NCBI RefSeq assembly: GCF_032118995.1
Contig: NC_092650.1
Coordinates: 5,704,001 to 5,768,000 of the forward strand
DNA: 64,000 bases
From: Asterias amurensis
Taxonomy: Eukaryota > Echinodermata > Asteroidea > Forcipulatida > Asteriidae
Direction: 5' to 3'
The translations under genes and the position numbers were made by a program. Under the pieces are notes generated by a model. It did no database searches. It was given only the letters and a program-made list of their open reading frames with translations, and was not told the origin of the DNA. Of the stretch, positions 43,601-53,940 are shown one piece after another. Every line of letters starts with the position of its first letter. Position 1 is the first letter of the stretch.

Positions 43601-46475
43601 GACAACCATTAAGTATGCATGAATCTTGCACTGCTCAAAAGCTTTAGACTTTGCCATTCAAGCAAACAAGCCCATCAAAAAAACCTAGAAATATGAAACT
43701 TTGTCATCATAGCCATTTTTTTTAATCATTTGGGCGCATGAAACTAGTTGGTAAAATAAGTTTCTTTACTTCCAGATGTCCTTACAACCAAGCTGCGATG
43801 GAGAGAGCCCTCATTGGCAGGTTACAGCCAGTGTCCGACCTGCCAGAACCCTACCGCATCAACGTACCGAGTATAGTATCATCCCAGATAGCATTCCCTG
43901 ATGCTAAGGATGAGGTGCAAGCTCAGTTCGGTGGGAACCAGGGAAAGATGGCACCTGCTGGTTCAGGTGAGTGTTGCTCCTGATCTGGATTTGGATTTTT
44001 CAAACACAATATCAACCTCTACCCTAGCAGCTACTCATTTATACCCCTGGGCGAAGAGAAGCAATTAAAGTAAAGTTTCTTGCTCAAGGACGCAAGTGTC
44101 ATGACTAGGATTCAAACCCACACTCAGATGACTTGGCCTAAACACCAGAACTTGAGTTTGATGCTCTAAACCGCTTGGCCATGACACCCTAAACCTTTTG
44201 AACCAGTTTGCCTCGTTGTTATCACCCACAGCCATCATCTGGAGCAGGGTACGGTGTAAGCCTCTAGAAGTGTCGGTGAATGGTAGCAGGCAAGGCATCA
44301 CCACCAAGAATCTACACAAAGTAGAGGCCAGGTAAGTCACAATCTGGGCATTAGACCCCTTGCACAATGCGGATCGCACCTCCGTACAATGCACACCTTC
44401 CATTCTACCTTTTTGGGAGTGTATTCTTTTGTGCACATTCTGACTCCCAAATGGCAGAGAGGAATCAACACCCACAGAGGGAGGTGCATTGTGTGTTGTG
44501 CAAGGGGTATAAAGCAATGCAAAAGTCTATCAAGTTTCTTCAAAATATCAAGTAATAAACCACAAGGGAAATATATTAGAATTTTGATTTCATCATAACC
44601 TAAAGTGTATGCATAACATTGGTTAGATTGAAAACATGAATTTTCACAGATTGACATAATAAGGACCACCATGGTGCAAAGATGGTCATGGTAGAAAACT
44701 TCCCTTTAAATGTTTTTTGCAGAAAATAGTTAATGGCCTGAAGTTTCGTCCCTAACAAAGTCTTTCTCAAAGGCTTAACAGAAGCAAGGACGTGAAAATA
44801 GAGGGAAAATAGAGGGAAGGTAGAAATCCCACGGAAAAAGCAAGGGTAAACAAAATAATTTTGCCTTGAATAAGTGATATACATTGTAGTCTCTGAGAAA
44901 TGCTTGTAAAACAGTTCTTTTTTATCTTAGATTCTGAAGAATCCAATGTTTCTAAAGAATGATGGGTTTGTTCAACTGTTTTGCTGTATATGTTGGGTAA
45001 CACTAACTGTGGACACTGGTCTTTGGCATGTACCACAGTTGTCCACATGCTTTTAAAAAAGCACCCTGTAAACATTTGTTCGTTTGTATCCATAGAGCTA
45101 TATATATTGACTAGAGCGCTAACACCCCGTTATACACGCACTAAGGTTTTGAAGCCATGTGGGCGCATCCATGTTTATGTACAAACCAATACAAAAGCTT
45201 GAAATTTTGTACGGCAATTGTACAGCTATTTGCATGATCGTGCGTCTGTTCTTTTGTATGTGCCATCGAAGCAAAAAATGCAGTAAATGTGAACGCATAA
45301 TCTGCTGATCGGCGCACAAACTGCGAGCGTCATGTGCGTCATGATTAAAAGGCGCGTTTACCTTTTTTTTAGTACGGCAATCAAGTCCAAGTTACGGTTT
45401 TCGTAGCGCGGACGCACGCGAGTGGACAGTTGCGTACGTATACGCACACGCCGAATGTAAAATCATCGCGGCAATGTGTGTTCTCTTAAAATTCCGAATT
45501 CACGCAACACACCAAACATGTCTGCGCCCAGGGTGGCTTCAAAACGCAGAGCAAGTTAGCGCTCTAGTCAATACATATAGCTCTATGTTTGTATCTTAAT
45601 TTCAGATGTAGAGTATGCAAGGCTGATATGTTTCGATCGTTCAAAGACTTGATGCAAGCTATCCCAGAACATCAGCTGCCACTCACATTGAGGTATGTAC
45701 CTCGTATTACAGGCAGGAGGTACATTAGATGAATTCCAATTGGTGAAGTCAGGAGCCTCTTGCTCTGGCTTCTCAATGTCATACTGTGGTGGAACAATAA
45801 ACCTTGTTTTGACCCTGTGATGAGGGCGCTCTCAAACATATTTGTATCACATCCGGGAATATATTAATTCATACCCCAAAACAGTTACTAAAGACTGGAA
45901 CACATTACCACCATGGACATCTAGATTATCATGGACAAATAAAATCTTTAATGGAGCTGTTATAATCCACCTCTAAAGCAAGTTGAAACTATGTGGCAAC
46001 AAAAGTGGTAGAGGCTAATTACACTGTGCAGGGCGAATCGCTTATATACCTCCGAAAGGGATAACTCTGAGTGCCCTCGCGTGGTCAAAAATACGATGCA
46101 TTAATGATTAGGCCCAATCCTAAATAAAATGGGGACAACAGCTACACCTATACTTGCTTTATCAGCAGCAACCGTTTCAGACAAGGTTTTAGCTTTAACC
46201 AATAGACTCCTTGCAATAGAGGTCAAACATTGGAAATCCAATCAAATCGTTTTGACCTCATACTTTGTTTGCTTTGTAGTAACAACCAAAATTTCCTTTT
46301 AAAATCATGAAAATTATTCACTAATTTTATATTTCTTGTTTGCAGGAGTTCTAAACTACAAAGTTACCTTGATTTCAAGCAAGCTGCCACTGTGTACCAA
46401 GAAGCTCTGGGTCGCTTACTCCACATCTTTGATACATGGGTCAAGAAACCCGAGGAATATTCACTGTTCAGTTGA
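40639..46475 (+). CDS. ADAT1: tRNA-specific adenosine deaminase 1 (nine exons)
   Basis: Deaminates A37 to inosine next to the anticodon of eukaryotic tRNA-Ala. Exons are 40639-40789, 41139-41219, 41512-41566, 41874-42550, 43098-43362, 43776-43966, 44232-44331, 45606-45692 and 46346-46475. They join in frame to 578 residues (human 502). The zinc site is complete: His85 and the proton-shuttling Glu87 in DSHAEV, Cys140 in HTPCGDAS and Cys376 in [33 protein letters not shown] and KPGRGDRT also match the family. The region between Cys140 and YRTGAK is long and contains a tandem duplication (separate entry). The ATG at 40639 follows a short upstream frame (ATG 40625, five codons), which may reduce translation. 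Introns carry SINEs and MITEs. Confidence 0.96.
42039..42360 (+). repeat. ADAT1: In-frame tandem duplication inside ADAT1 exon 4
   Basis: Two consecutive coding units of about 53 residues (about 152-204 and 206-257). Unit 1 has [20 protein letters not shown] and [19 protein letters not shown]; unit 2 has [20 protein letters not shown] and [17 protein letters not shown]. The DNA copies are about 160 bp and moderately diverged. The units are acidic and low in hydrophobic residues, as expected for a disordered linker. Confidence 0.9.
42562..42712. mobile_element. ADAT1: Family C element in ADAT1 intron 4
   Basis: GCCCAATCTCATGAAAGCCG at the left and AGGCTTTATGAAATTGGGCC at the right with AGCAGAAAATGCTGCTCAGC. 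It begins about 10 bases after the exon 4 donor. Confidence 0.8.
42765..43060 (-). mobile_element. tRNA-derived SINE in ADAT1 intron 4
   Basis: Minus-strand copy of the 3338 element: GGCGAACCCCAACTCTTTTC, TTGCGTCCCATCCAAAGGAT and GACTTGAACCCACACTCTGC read in reverse. It ends about 37 bases before the exon 5 acceptor. Confidence 0.85.
44000..44190 (-). mobile_element. tRNA-derived SINE in ADAT1 intron 6
   Basis: CTACTCATTTATACCCCTGG, GAAGAGAAGCAATTAAAGTA and ATTCAAACCCACACTCAGAT, with CCGCTTGGCCATGACACC as the tRNA 5' part in reverse. Confidence 0.8.
45095..45590. mobile_element. Large inverted-repeat element in ADAT1 intron 7
   Basis: AGAGCTATATATATTGACTA at the left and TAGTCAATACATATAGCTCT at the right, followed inward by GAGCGCTAAC and GTTAGCGCTC. 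About 490 bp; the interior is less symmetrical. It ends about 15 bases before the exon 8 acceptor. Confidence 0.85.
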
Positions 46476-46623
46476 CAGTCACTGGCCTGACCTTCAAGAT
46501 GTACTTCAGGATTAGTTTTCACTTCAAATTGTTGAGGTTTTTAGTCAGGGCCCAATGAGGCCGTTCACCACAGAGTTAGGCCTGTATGCTTGGTTTTTGA
46601 AAGGACAAGGGCACCAAGGCATT

Positions 46624-49600
46624 CTCCTTGGTAAATGGTGAATTTTTCGACGATAGCAGCTCCCTTAAACCGTCTGTTAGAGGCCGGACAGACGTGTAAG
46701 TGGACCACAGATTGTCAAGGCGCGTTCAACATGTTGAAGAGCGCCCTGACAGGAGATCAACTGATGTCATACCCAAATAACAACGGACTTTTTATCCTAG
46801 ATACCGATGCTTCTGATAAAGGCATTGGTGCAACCCTTTCACAACTTCAATGGTGTGAACAAACGCAACATGACGAAGAAAGACCGATAGCCTACGCTAG
46901 TCGGTCGATGACCAAACCTCAGCGGCGATATTGTACGACGAGACGCGAACTCCTCGCAATCATAACGTTTGTACAATACTTAAGACACTACTTGCTTGGA
47001 AAGCAGTTTTTAATCCGCACAGACCACAGTGCTCTGAGATGGGTTATGACATTTAAAGACCCTGGCCCGATGGCTTGAAATAATGGCTCAATTTGACTTT
47101 AAGATTGAACACCGTGTAGGGAAGAAACATGGCAACGCAGATGCCCTCTCTAGGGTGCCGTGTGATCCTGACGAGTGTCCGTGCTACGACGGTATGACCA
47201 TCCTCACTGAATTACCTTGCGGTGGTTGTGACAAGTGTGTTGCCAAAAGTGAACTTTGGTCCGATTTCAATAAAGTTGACAATGTAGTCCCTCTTTCGGC
47301 CAAGCGGATCTATTCAATGTTGGAGACAACTCCAGAGCCCTCTCAGAACACTTTCAATGATGACCAGTCTTCCAAAAGTAAAGGCCCCCTCGGGTGTTGT
47401 GACTCGCCACACCCCCGACCAGATCTAGTACCTATCCTCTCCTGGGCGACAGTCCTCGTGCTGTTGGCATCAGTGGTAACCCTCCTTTTCGATGGTATGA
47501 GCAACCTAGGCGATTGTATATGGCGCACGTGCAGTACAGTCACCAGCTACTTGTGGGTATCGACTCCCACTAGCCGTTGTACAAATACAGATGGAGAAAC
47601 CCCCGGACAAGCCCCATTGTCCAACGCCTCGCCAGGGATCCAGCACCTCGCCAAGGTGCAAGAGCCGGTAACAGACATAACCAACATCAGAACTGATGAA
47701 CATCAAATACCAGAGTGTAGCGGAGTAAATTGTGATATGCCCTGCACCCCTGACAAGGGTGCCTCAGCCGGTTTTAGTACCGGGCCGCAACCTCCAAAAC
47801 GACTTCCCTCCTCTCTGGCCCCGTCAATTCCAAACTGTGACTTGTTTAACGTACATGTATTATCCGTGGACGACGATACCGGTTCCAACGCTGGTCAGCA
47901 ACAAGAAACACCCTGGGTAAATGGCTATTCATCTAATGACATTGCCAAAATGCAAAGAGCTGATCCAGATATTAGTGTAATACTTGGGTGGCTTGATAAT
48001 TCTCCCGAGAGACCGAAACGAGACATGGCCGCTGGCTAAAGCCCAGCAACAAGAAAACTCTGGTTGCTATGGCAACAACTAGTCATCCACGACGGTGTTC
48101 TATACAAAAGGTGGATAACTACAGACAAAACATTGTCCTACTTGCAGTTGGTTGTCCCTGAAGAGCTGCAAGACACCATCTTGCACGCGACGCATGATGC
48201 TGTGACCTCCGCCCACCTTGGGGTAAAGAAAACTGTTCATAAAACAAAATGGAAGTTCTACCCGTACCGCTTAAAGGAATCCGTCCGGATCTGGATTCGG
48301 AAATGTGCAAAATGTGGCGCTCGAAAGCAGCCGCATAAACCTCGAGAGCTCCTCTACAGGAATATCAAGTTGGCGCACCAATGGACAGATTGGTCACTGA
48401 CATTCTTGGGCCATTACCAATTAGTGATCTTGGTAATCGGTATATCCTCCTCATCCATTGGCGACCAATTCTCAAAACACACAAAACTGACCATCCAAAC
48501 TCACTCCACTATTTTTCATCAAGAGAGCAGCACCTGAAAGATTCAAGCGCCAATTTGCAGTGTACAAGTTGTGATAAAGTTATGAAAGATATATTTTTGT
48601 TTGATCACCATGGCCATAACAACCATTGGTCGTGGTTCATGCAGCATTTTTTGTGTGGCTATTGCAATACGGGCTGTGACAGCCAGTCACGCCAATCGTC
48701 ACACATGTCCCAAGACAAAACACGAGTTGAAGGAGACTAGTTTCAGCCAAGAGACCACCGCCCAGCAGAGGCTGATACAGCGGCGAGCAGATTGGCTTAC
48801 CCGGCAACGCACCAGCGGCACCCTCCCCAGAGAAGTGATTCAACAAATCTCAAACCAGGAGTTCGTAAGCACGGACGACTTAAAAATACAACAATGCAGC
48901 CGCCCTGCCACATCCTCTGCCAGCTTGTCGGGGTGTTACACCCCATTACTGGATGAACTCCCCGACGAACCACCTTCTCAAATAGTGATCCCACAAACTA
49001 AAGTTATGACACCCCCTCCGACACCGTGTGCTGCGGAGGACACCTCACCAGTTGCCCCTCCATTGCCCCCGCCCAAGCGCTTCGTTCCCAACGACAAGAC
49101 CCGACTTTACCATGCCGCCACAGCAGGAGGATGGACCCACATCTTCTAAATGACCAACTCCTCCAGGGTACCCGTTGGATAACTCGATTCGGGAAATCAA
49201 GGAACTGCTGCTGGCGCAGAACACACAAATCGAAAAACTCGAACAGCATCTTAAGACAAAAATTGTCGAAATAGCCCAGCAGCAATCCCGCCATTTGTCT
49301 GCGATAATTGGCATGGTGTCGAAGGAATTGGGCGACAAGGTGGACCAAAAAACGGGAGACGTTAAACAATACATCTTCAAAGTCGCTAACGTACTACAAC
49401 AGAAGACATCATCTAATTGAACAGTTTGAAATTACCGTTTTGTTTTAGCCCGAAACAACTGACAACTACATTTGACGATACTTTGCATCGTATTGAACTC
49501 TGTTTTTGTTTTATCTCATTTGATTGTTTTCTTAAATCTGTTTTCTTAAACACAAAGCGGGACGCTTTTAATTCAAAGAGGGGGGCAGTGTTACGAACCT

Positions 49601-50532
49601 CACATTGATCCCTGTGCCTTACTAGTGCCCTCTTTTGACCCAATAACTAATCAATGTAATGACTTGAGATCAATGTTCGATTCGATATAATCTAGAATTG
49701 CTTAGCTCTTACTTCCACCTACGTCACAAGGACCCTCTGTCCAGTCAGCACGTTTTGATGTCGGACCCTGGATCGTCCGAGGGCCAGTGCTTCTCCCACT
49801 CATGCATATTCAGTGAGAGCTTTGTTTGCAACCTAGTAAACCACTCCCTCCGCACACGACGCAAAACTTTGTGCTTGACCAATTGCCTGTGTACAAGAAG
49901 CAATGCCATAATGACGTGCGTAATGATAGCACACGAACCCTAATGCCATAAGGTTGCGTGCTAGCGGAAGCCATAGCCTCACGCTTGTATTTGTTGTACA
50001 CGAAGTGCAATGCCATGCCAATGTGCGTAATCATTTGTACACGAAATACAATGCCATGCCAATGTGCGTGTATTCCTTATATGTATAGTTGCATTTTGTA
50101 CACAGGTGATTTAGCGTGTAATTCCGAATGTAATATCCTCATGCACATTCTTAATTGTACACAAGCAATGGGAAGCCCCGTCTTACTCTCAACTGTCAAT
50201 CACTTTAACCTTACTACCCACAACTCCTTATTTGGGTTATCAACTTGCCACGTCCGACGACCTTCCAGCATTGCAGTCTTCCATTGGTCAAGACCCCAAA
50301 TTGGCTTATGTTTAATTCATTTCTATACTCCAGCTTTCTATAAAAGCCCAGGATTTTCCTCGTTCAGGGCATGATGTTGAGAAGTAACAACTCCAGACAA
50401 TAATTTGATGTATACTCCGAATAAATGTTCCAACCACATTCCAGATATTATGTTCCAGATATTAGTACTCCATTGACTCAGTACCTCAGTTCTCCTTTTA
50501 TGATTAATGGCTTAATAAACCTAATAGTAACA
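46624..50532 (+). mobile_element. Ty3/Gypsy-like LTR retroelement fossil, 3' part with one LTR
   Basis: Parts in order: RNase H domain (about 46650-47080, with TDASDKGIGA and RTDHSALRW), its tether (about 47083-47170, KKHGNADALSRVPC), integrase zinc-finger region (about 48200-48340), an extra 3' coding region with proline-rich and coiled-coil-like parts (about 48600-49420), a polypurine tract (49574-49588) and a 3' LTR (49589-50532, ends TGTTAC...GTAACA, about 944 bp). The element is broken, with several breaks, and only its 3' part is present here. No second LTR was seen in the window. It lies 150 bp after the ADAT1 stop in the same orientation. Moderately old by its state; age cannot be measured without the other LTR. 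Confidence 0.85.
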
Positions 50533-50597
50533 CTAGTGGCATTATTGCGCTACCACATCACATTTTGTAATGTCATCAGTGATTCAGCTGTAAATAA

Positions 50598-50778
50598 ACC
50601 AGGGGTGGATTTCACAAAGGTAGTCCTAACTTAGGACTAGTCCTAGGCAATGGTAAGAGATAGGACCAGTCCTAAGTTAGGATGAGTTACTGGTCCTAAC
50701 TTAGGACCAGTCCTATCTCTTAGCATTGCTTAGGACTAGTCTTAAGTTAGGACTAACTTTGTGAAATCGACCCCTGTT
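50598..50778. mobile_element. Family E MITE
   Basis: AGGGGTGGATTTCACAAAGG at the left and CTTTGTGAAATCGACCCCTG at the right; the centre is multiple TTAGGACTAGTCC words in both directions. Confidence 0.92.
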
Positions 50779-50779
50779 C

Positions 50780-51320
50780 ATGTTGTCAGTAAAGTCAGAC
50801 TCTTGCAACTTCATTATTGTCTTCCCCGTATGTGATAGGCCAGCACACTCGCCTCATGCAAGGAACGCAACAATATAAATAATGATACTGCTGAATATCT
50901 CTAGCGACGGTTGTGTTTTTTATTTGAATGTTTTCTCGTTAGTCTCCCCTGTCAAATAAAAAGATCAAGGCGCCTACACAAAACAAAATATTATACAAAG
51001 TAAAAAGTTGTCAACCTATGAAATTGGCATTAGATGTAAGTTGTCATGTGACTGCCATATAGCAAGGGATCATGCCCAAGGGGATGCAACTTTTGAAAGT
51101 TTAAAATGGCTTTCGACTTTCATCTCAAACACAGGCATGCAACTTTTCCTCGGATCAGCTGATTTCTTAATATTTAGTCTCATTTTTACCATTCAAATTT
51201 GATTAATACTTTACAAAGTCAATGAAGTTTTGTAATTTCCTCTTTTTTTTGGTTAAGTAACAGTTGCCTGCCTGCGAATAAAAGATATTGACAAGATCAT
51301 GAAGATAGGGAGACTGACAA
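50780..51320. other. Unassigned intergenic stretch
   Basis: No gene or shared repeat seen. Confidence 0.4.
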
Positions 51321-51325
51321 CACAA

Positions 51326-51395
51326 GGGCTAGTAGCTCAGTTGGTAAAGAGCCGTCATGTCAATCTGGAGATTGAGGTTCGAGTCGTACTCTAGT
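51326..51395 (+). repeat. tRNA-like repeat, decayed
   Basis: GGGCTAGTAGCTCAGTTGGT, then AAAGAGCC and GGTTCGAGTCGTACTCTAGT, keep the A- and B-box order and the CTAG acceptor pairing. The anticodon arm does not pair well. It is a relative of the 29124 sequence. Confidence 0.6.
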
Positions 51396-51785
51396 ACATT
51401 TTTCTTTGTCCAATCCCAAATGCGTTAACAAATTTATCAGTCAGTTTTCCTTGTGGTTTATTACTAAATATTTATTTTGTAACTTATCATTTAAAAAGCG
51501 AAGCTTGCCCCAACTTTACATTGGGGTCAAGATTATTACTAACATGTAAATAATATTTACACTGAAACATTTAATTTTACAGGAAATTTTACACAAAGCC
51601 AAATATTCTTAAGGATACAAAAATATAATTCAAGCTGTAAATAAACATGCTGAAAATGCATAGCTATCGATCGAGTGAAAGGCAAAATAGTTATACAATA
51701 GAAAGGTGACGTACTTGCCCAAGCTACCTAGAGCTGCTAAAGTGCAAAAAGTAGCTCAGAGTTAACCAAATTATGCTCATCTGAA

Positions 51786-51870
51786 TTAGACTTGTGGACA
51801 AGTTGTTGAATGGCTGTCGCGGTGATAGCATTCTGACTCTGCGTGATATTCTCGCGGGACTGCTTCCCCC
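51786..51870. repeat. Dispersed repeat shared with 34228-34345
   Basis: ACTTGTGGACAAGTTGTTGA, CGGTGATAGCATTCTGACTC and ATATTCTCGCGGGACTGCTT. Confidence 0.6.
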
Positions 51871-51944
51871 CCCCCCTGCAAGATTACAACAATCAGCAGT
51901 AATCGGCAGGAACCAGTAACAAATTGTAATTTGGCTGATAACCT

Positions 51945-52097
51945 ATTTATAAACAAAGTTAAACAGGATACCAGTCACAGATGAACCATATGAAAATGGT
52001 GTACTGTATTAGTTGGTAACCTTACGCTGGTAAGCAAAATTTTGTTGTGCTTAGTTACTTTTTGTGATTATAAAAGCAGCTCTGTGAAATTGGGCCC
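51945..52097. mobile_element. Family C element, one-sided
   Basis: GCAGCTCTGTGAAATTGGGCCC at the right end with GTAAGCAAAATTTTGTTGTG before it. The left end is decayed. Confidence 0.6.
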
Positions 52098-52307
52098 CGA
52101 TTTGAAAGTAAACACAAATACATGACATACTGTAACTTACATTTTAAAGAGAAAAACAACAATGCCCTGAATTCATTATGAACTATCACTGCTGTCTGAA
52201 ACAGGGTTGTTTTGAAAGCAAAAAATCTTTACTGTAAATCTTTCTAGAAATCAAACAATTATTTTGCACAACTTTCACCTGCATGCCTCGTAATCTTTTG
52301 ACCTATT

Positions 52308-52511
52308 TAGACCTTATTGAATAAACCCTTTTTGCTATAAAAAGTCGCCATCTTGTAGGGCAAACCGTATGCGCGTCCAAACGCGTACATCATCAAAGCT
52401 TGAGCACGCAACATTCCTAGTGTGATTTCTACGGCATACGCATGCACACGCGCAAACGTCATGTTGTACATGTAGGTCTTGAACAGTGACGTCATATTCA
52501 ATACGGTCTAT
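52308..52511. mobile_element. Palindromic MITE
   Basis: TAGACCTTATTGAATAAAC at the left and GTCATATTCAATACGGTCTA at the right; GTATGCGCGTCCAAACGCG and CGCATGCACACGCGC within. Confidence 0.8.
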
Positions 52512-52538
52512 ACTACTCTATATAAGACCATGTGACTA

Positions 52539-52757
52539 GGGCCCAATTTCATGGCTCTGCTTACCGCCGAATTCTGCGCTTTTGATAACGATTCCCCACT
52601 TACGTCCAAGCCCCAAATTTCTGCGCTAGCCTTGTAAGCGTAGAATGCCTAGAAACGAGGAGTACGCATGCGCAGAAGCCAAAAATCTCTGGTAACCTGA
52701 ATTCCCTGCTTCCAGATTCTGCGCTTACAGTAAGCAGAGCCATGAAATTGGGCCCTG
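52539..52757. mobile_element. Family D MITE
   Basis: GGGCCCAATTTCATGGCTCT and AGAGCCATGAAATTGGGCCC ends; TTACCGCCGAATTCTGCGCT inside. Confidence 0.92.
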
Positions 52758-52944
52758 GTACATCACATGTTTACAAAAGAGCCACAGAGCCTGGACTTCC
52801 TGCAGGCATGAAGTGTCCACAGCTCTATTGTAGAAATTATTCAGTCTTACAATGGTGGTCACATCATCTGATTTTCTCAACTTTTTATATGAAGAAAGGT
52901 GGCATATCTCACAACGTGGTCAGCTGTTACTTTAACGGGCCTTA

Positions 52945-53297
52945 AAGCCATTGGACCCTTTCGGTTCAGAAAAAAAATAAAAGTTCACAGATTTACAAAT
53001 AACTTACACGGTTTACAGAAGGCATAGGTGAAAGACTTCTCTTGAAATATTATTACATGAAATAACAAAACAATATAAATTCTCGTTAACGAGAATTATG
53101 GATTTATTTTAAACACATGTCATGACACGGCGAAATGCGCGGAAACAAGGGTGGGTTTTTCCGTTGTTTTCTCCCGACTTCGATGACCGATTGAGCCTAA
53201 ATTTTCGCAGGTTTTTTATTTGATATAGAAGTTGTGGTACACAAAGTGTGGGCCTTGGACAACACTGTTTACCGAAAGGGTCCAATGGCTTTAAATT
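52945..53297. mobile_element. Family B MITE
   Basis: AAAGCCATTGGACCCTTTCG at the left and CCGAAAGGGTCCAATGGCTT at the right, centre ATTCTCGTTAACGAGAAT. Confidence 0.93.
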
Positions 53298-53399
53298 AAC
53301 CTACCACACCTATTGCAAATTTAACGTCTATTTTTATCAATCCTGTACAATACACTCCCTCCCTTCAGCACGAGTATATAAAAAACCTTACATTTAATA

Positions 53400-53940
53400 A
53401 AAACCAAACCTTATACTACCTTAAAAGGTTGGTTTCCAGATCCAAAACTTCACCCTAACACCATGTTATGGTTGATCACACAAAACAAGACTGTTGTCCG
53501 CGACACATTTTCCAGCTCCGATCCTGTATAACAGTACGCTCAACTCCCTTCTAAATGAGTATACAAATAAAAATTTGTACAACGAATAAAAAAAACCTCA
53601 CTTCCCAGAAAGGTTGCTTTCTAGACCCCAAAACTGAACCCTAAAACCACTGGATCTGTCAGGCTGCTGGTCTGGTTGTATGTAAGCGTTGTGAGGGAGT
53701 GGGTAGAACTCATTGTCTTGTTTGGGGTGAGGTTCAACCATGTCAACTCTTTTCTAAATGACTATACAACAAAATTTTATACTAAATAAAAAACCAATCT
53801 ATTTATAACTACCCTGAAAGGTTGCTTTCAAGATCGAAAACTGAACCCTTAAAACCACTGGAGCTGTCAGGGTGGAGGATGCTGGTCTGGTTGTGTGTAA
53901 GCGTTATGGGGTAGAGGGTAGAACTCATTATCTTGATTGG
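53400..53940 (-). repeat. Serial copies of the DUSP 3' end
   Basis: The coding end NEFYPLPHNAYTQPDQ of the last exon is repeated downstream at about 53645-53730 as NEFYPLPHNAYIQPDQ, followed by the same CCAGTGGTTTTA(A)GGGTTCAG 3' sequence. A third, more diverged copy of the flank (CAGATCCAAAACTTCACCCT) lies near 53440-53470. The unit is about 190-220 bp. Confidence 0.85.

Noticed and set aside
44065-44517. 150-codon minus-strand frame in ADAT1
   Set aside because: Overlaps a SINE and runs antisense to ADAT1 exon 7.
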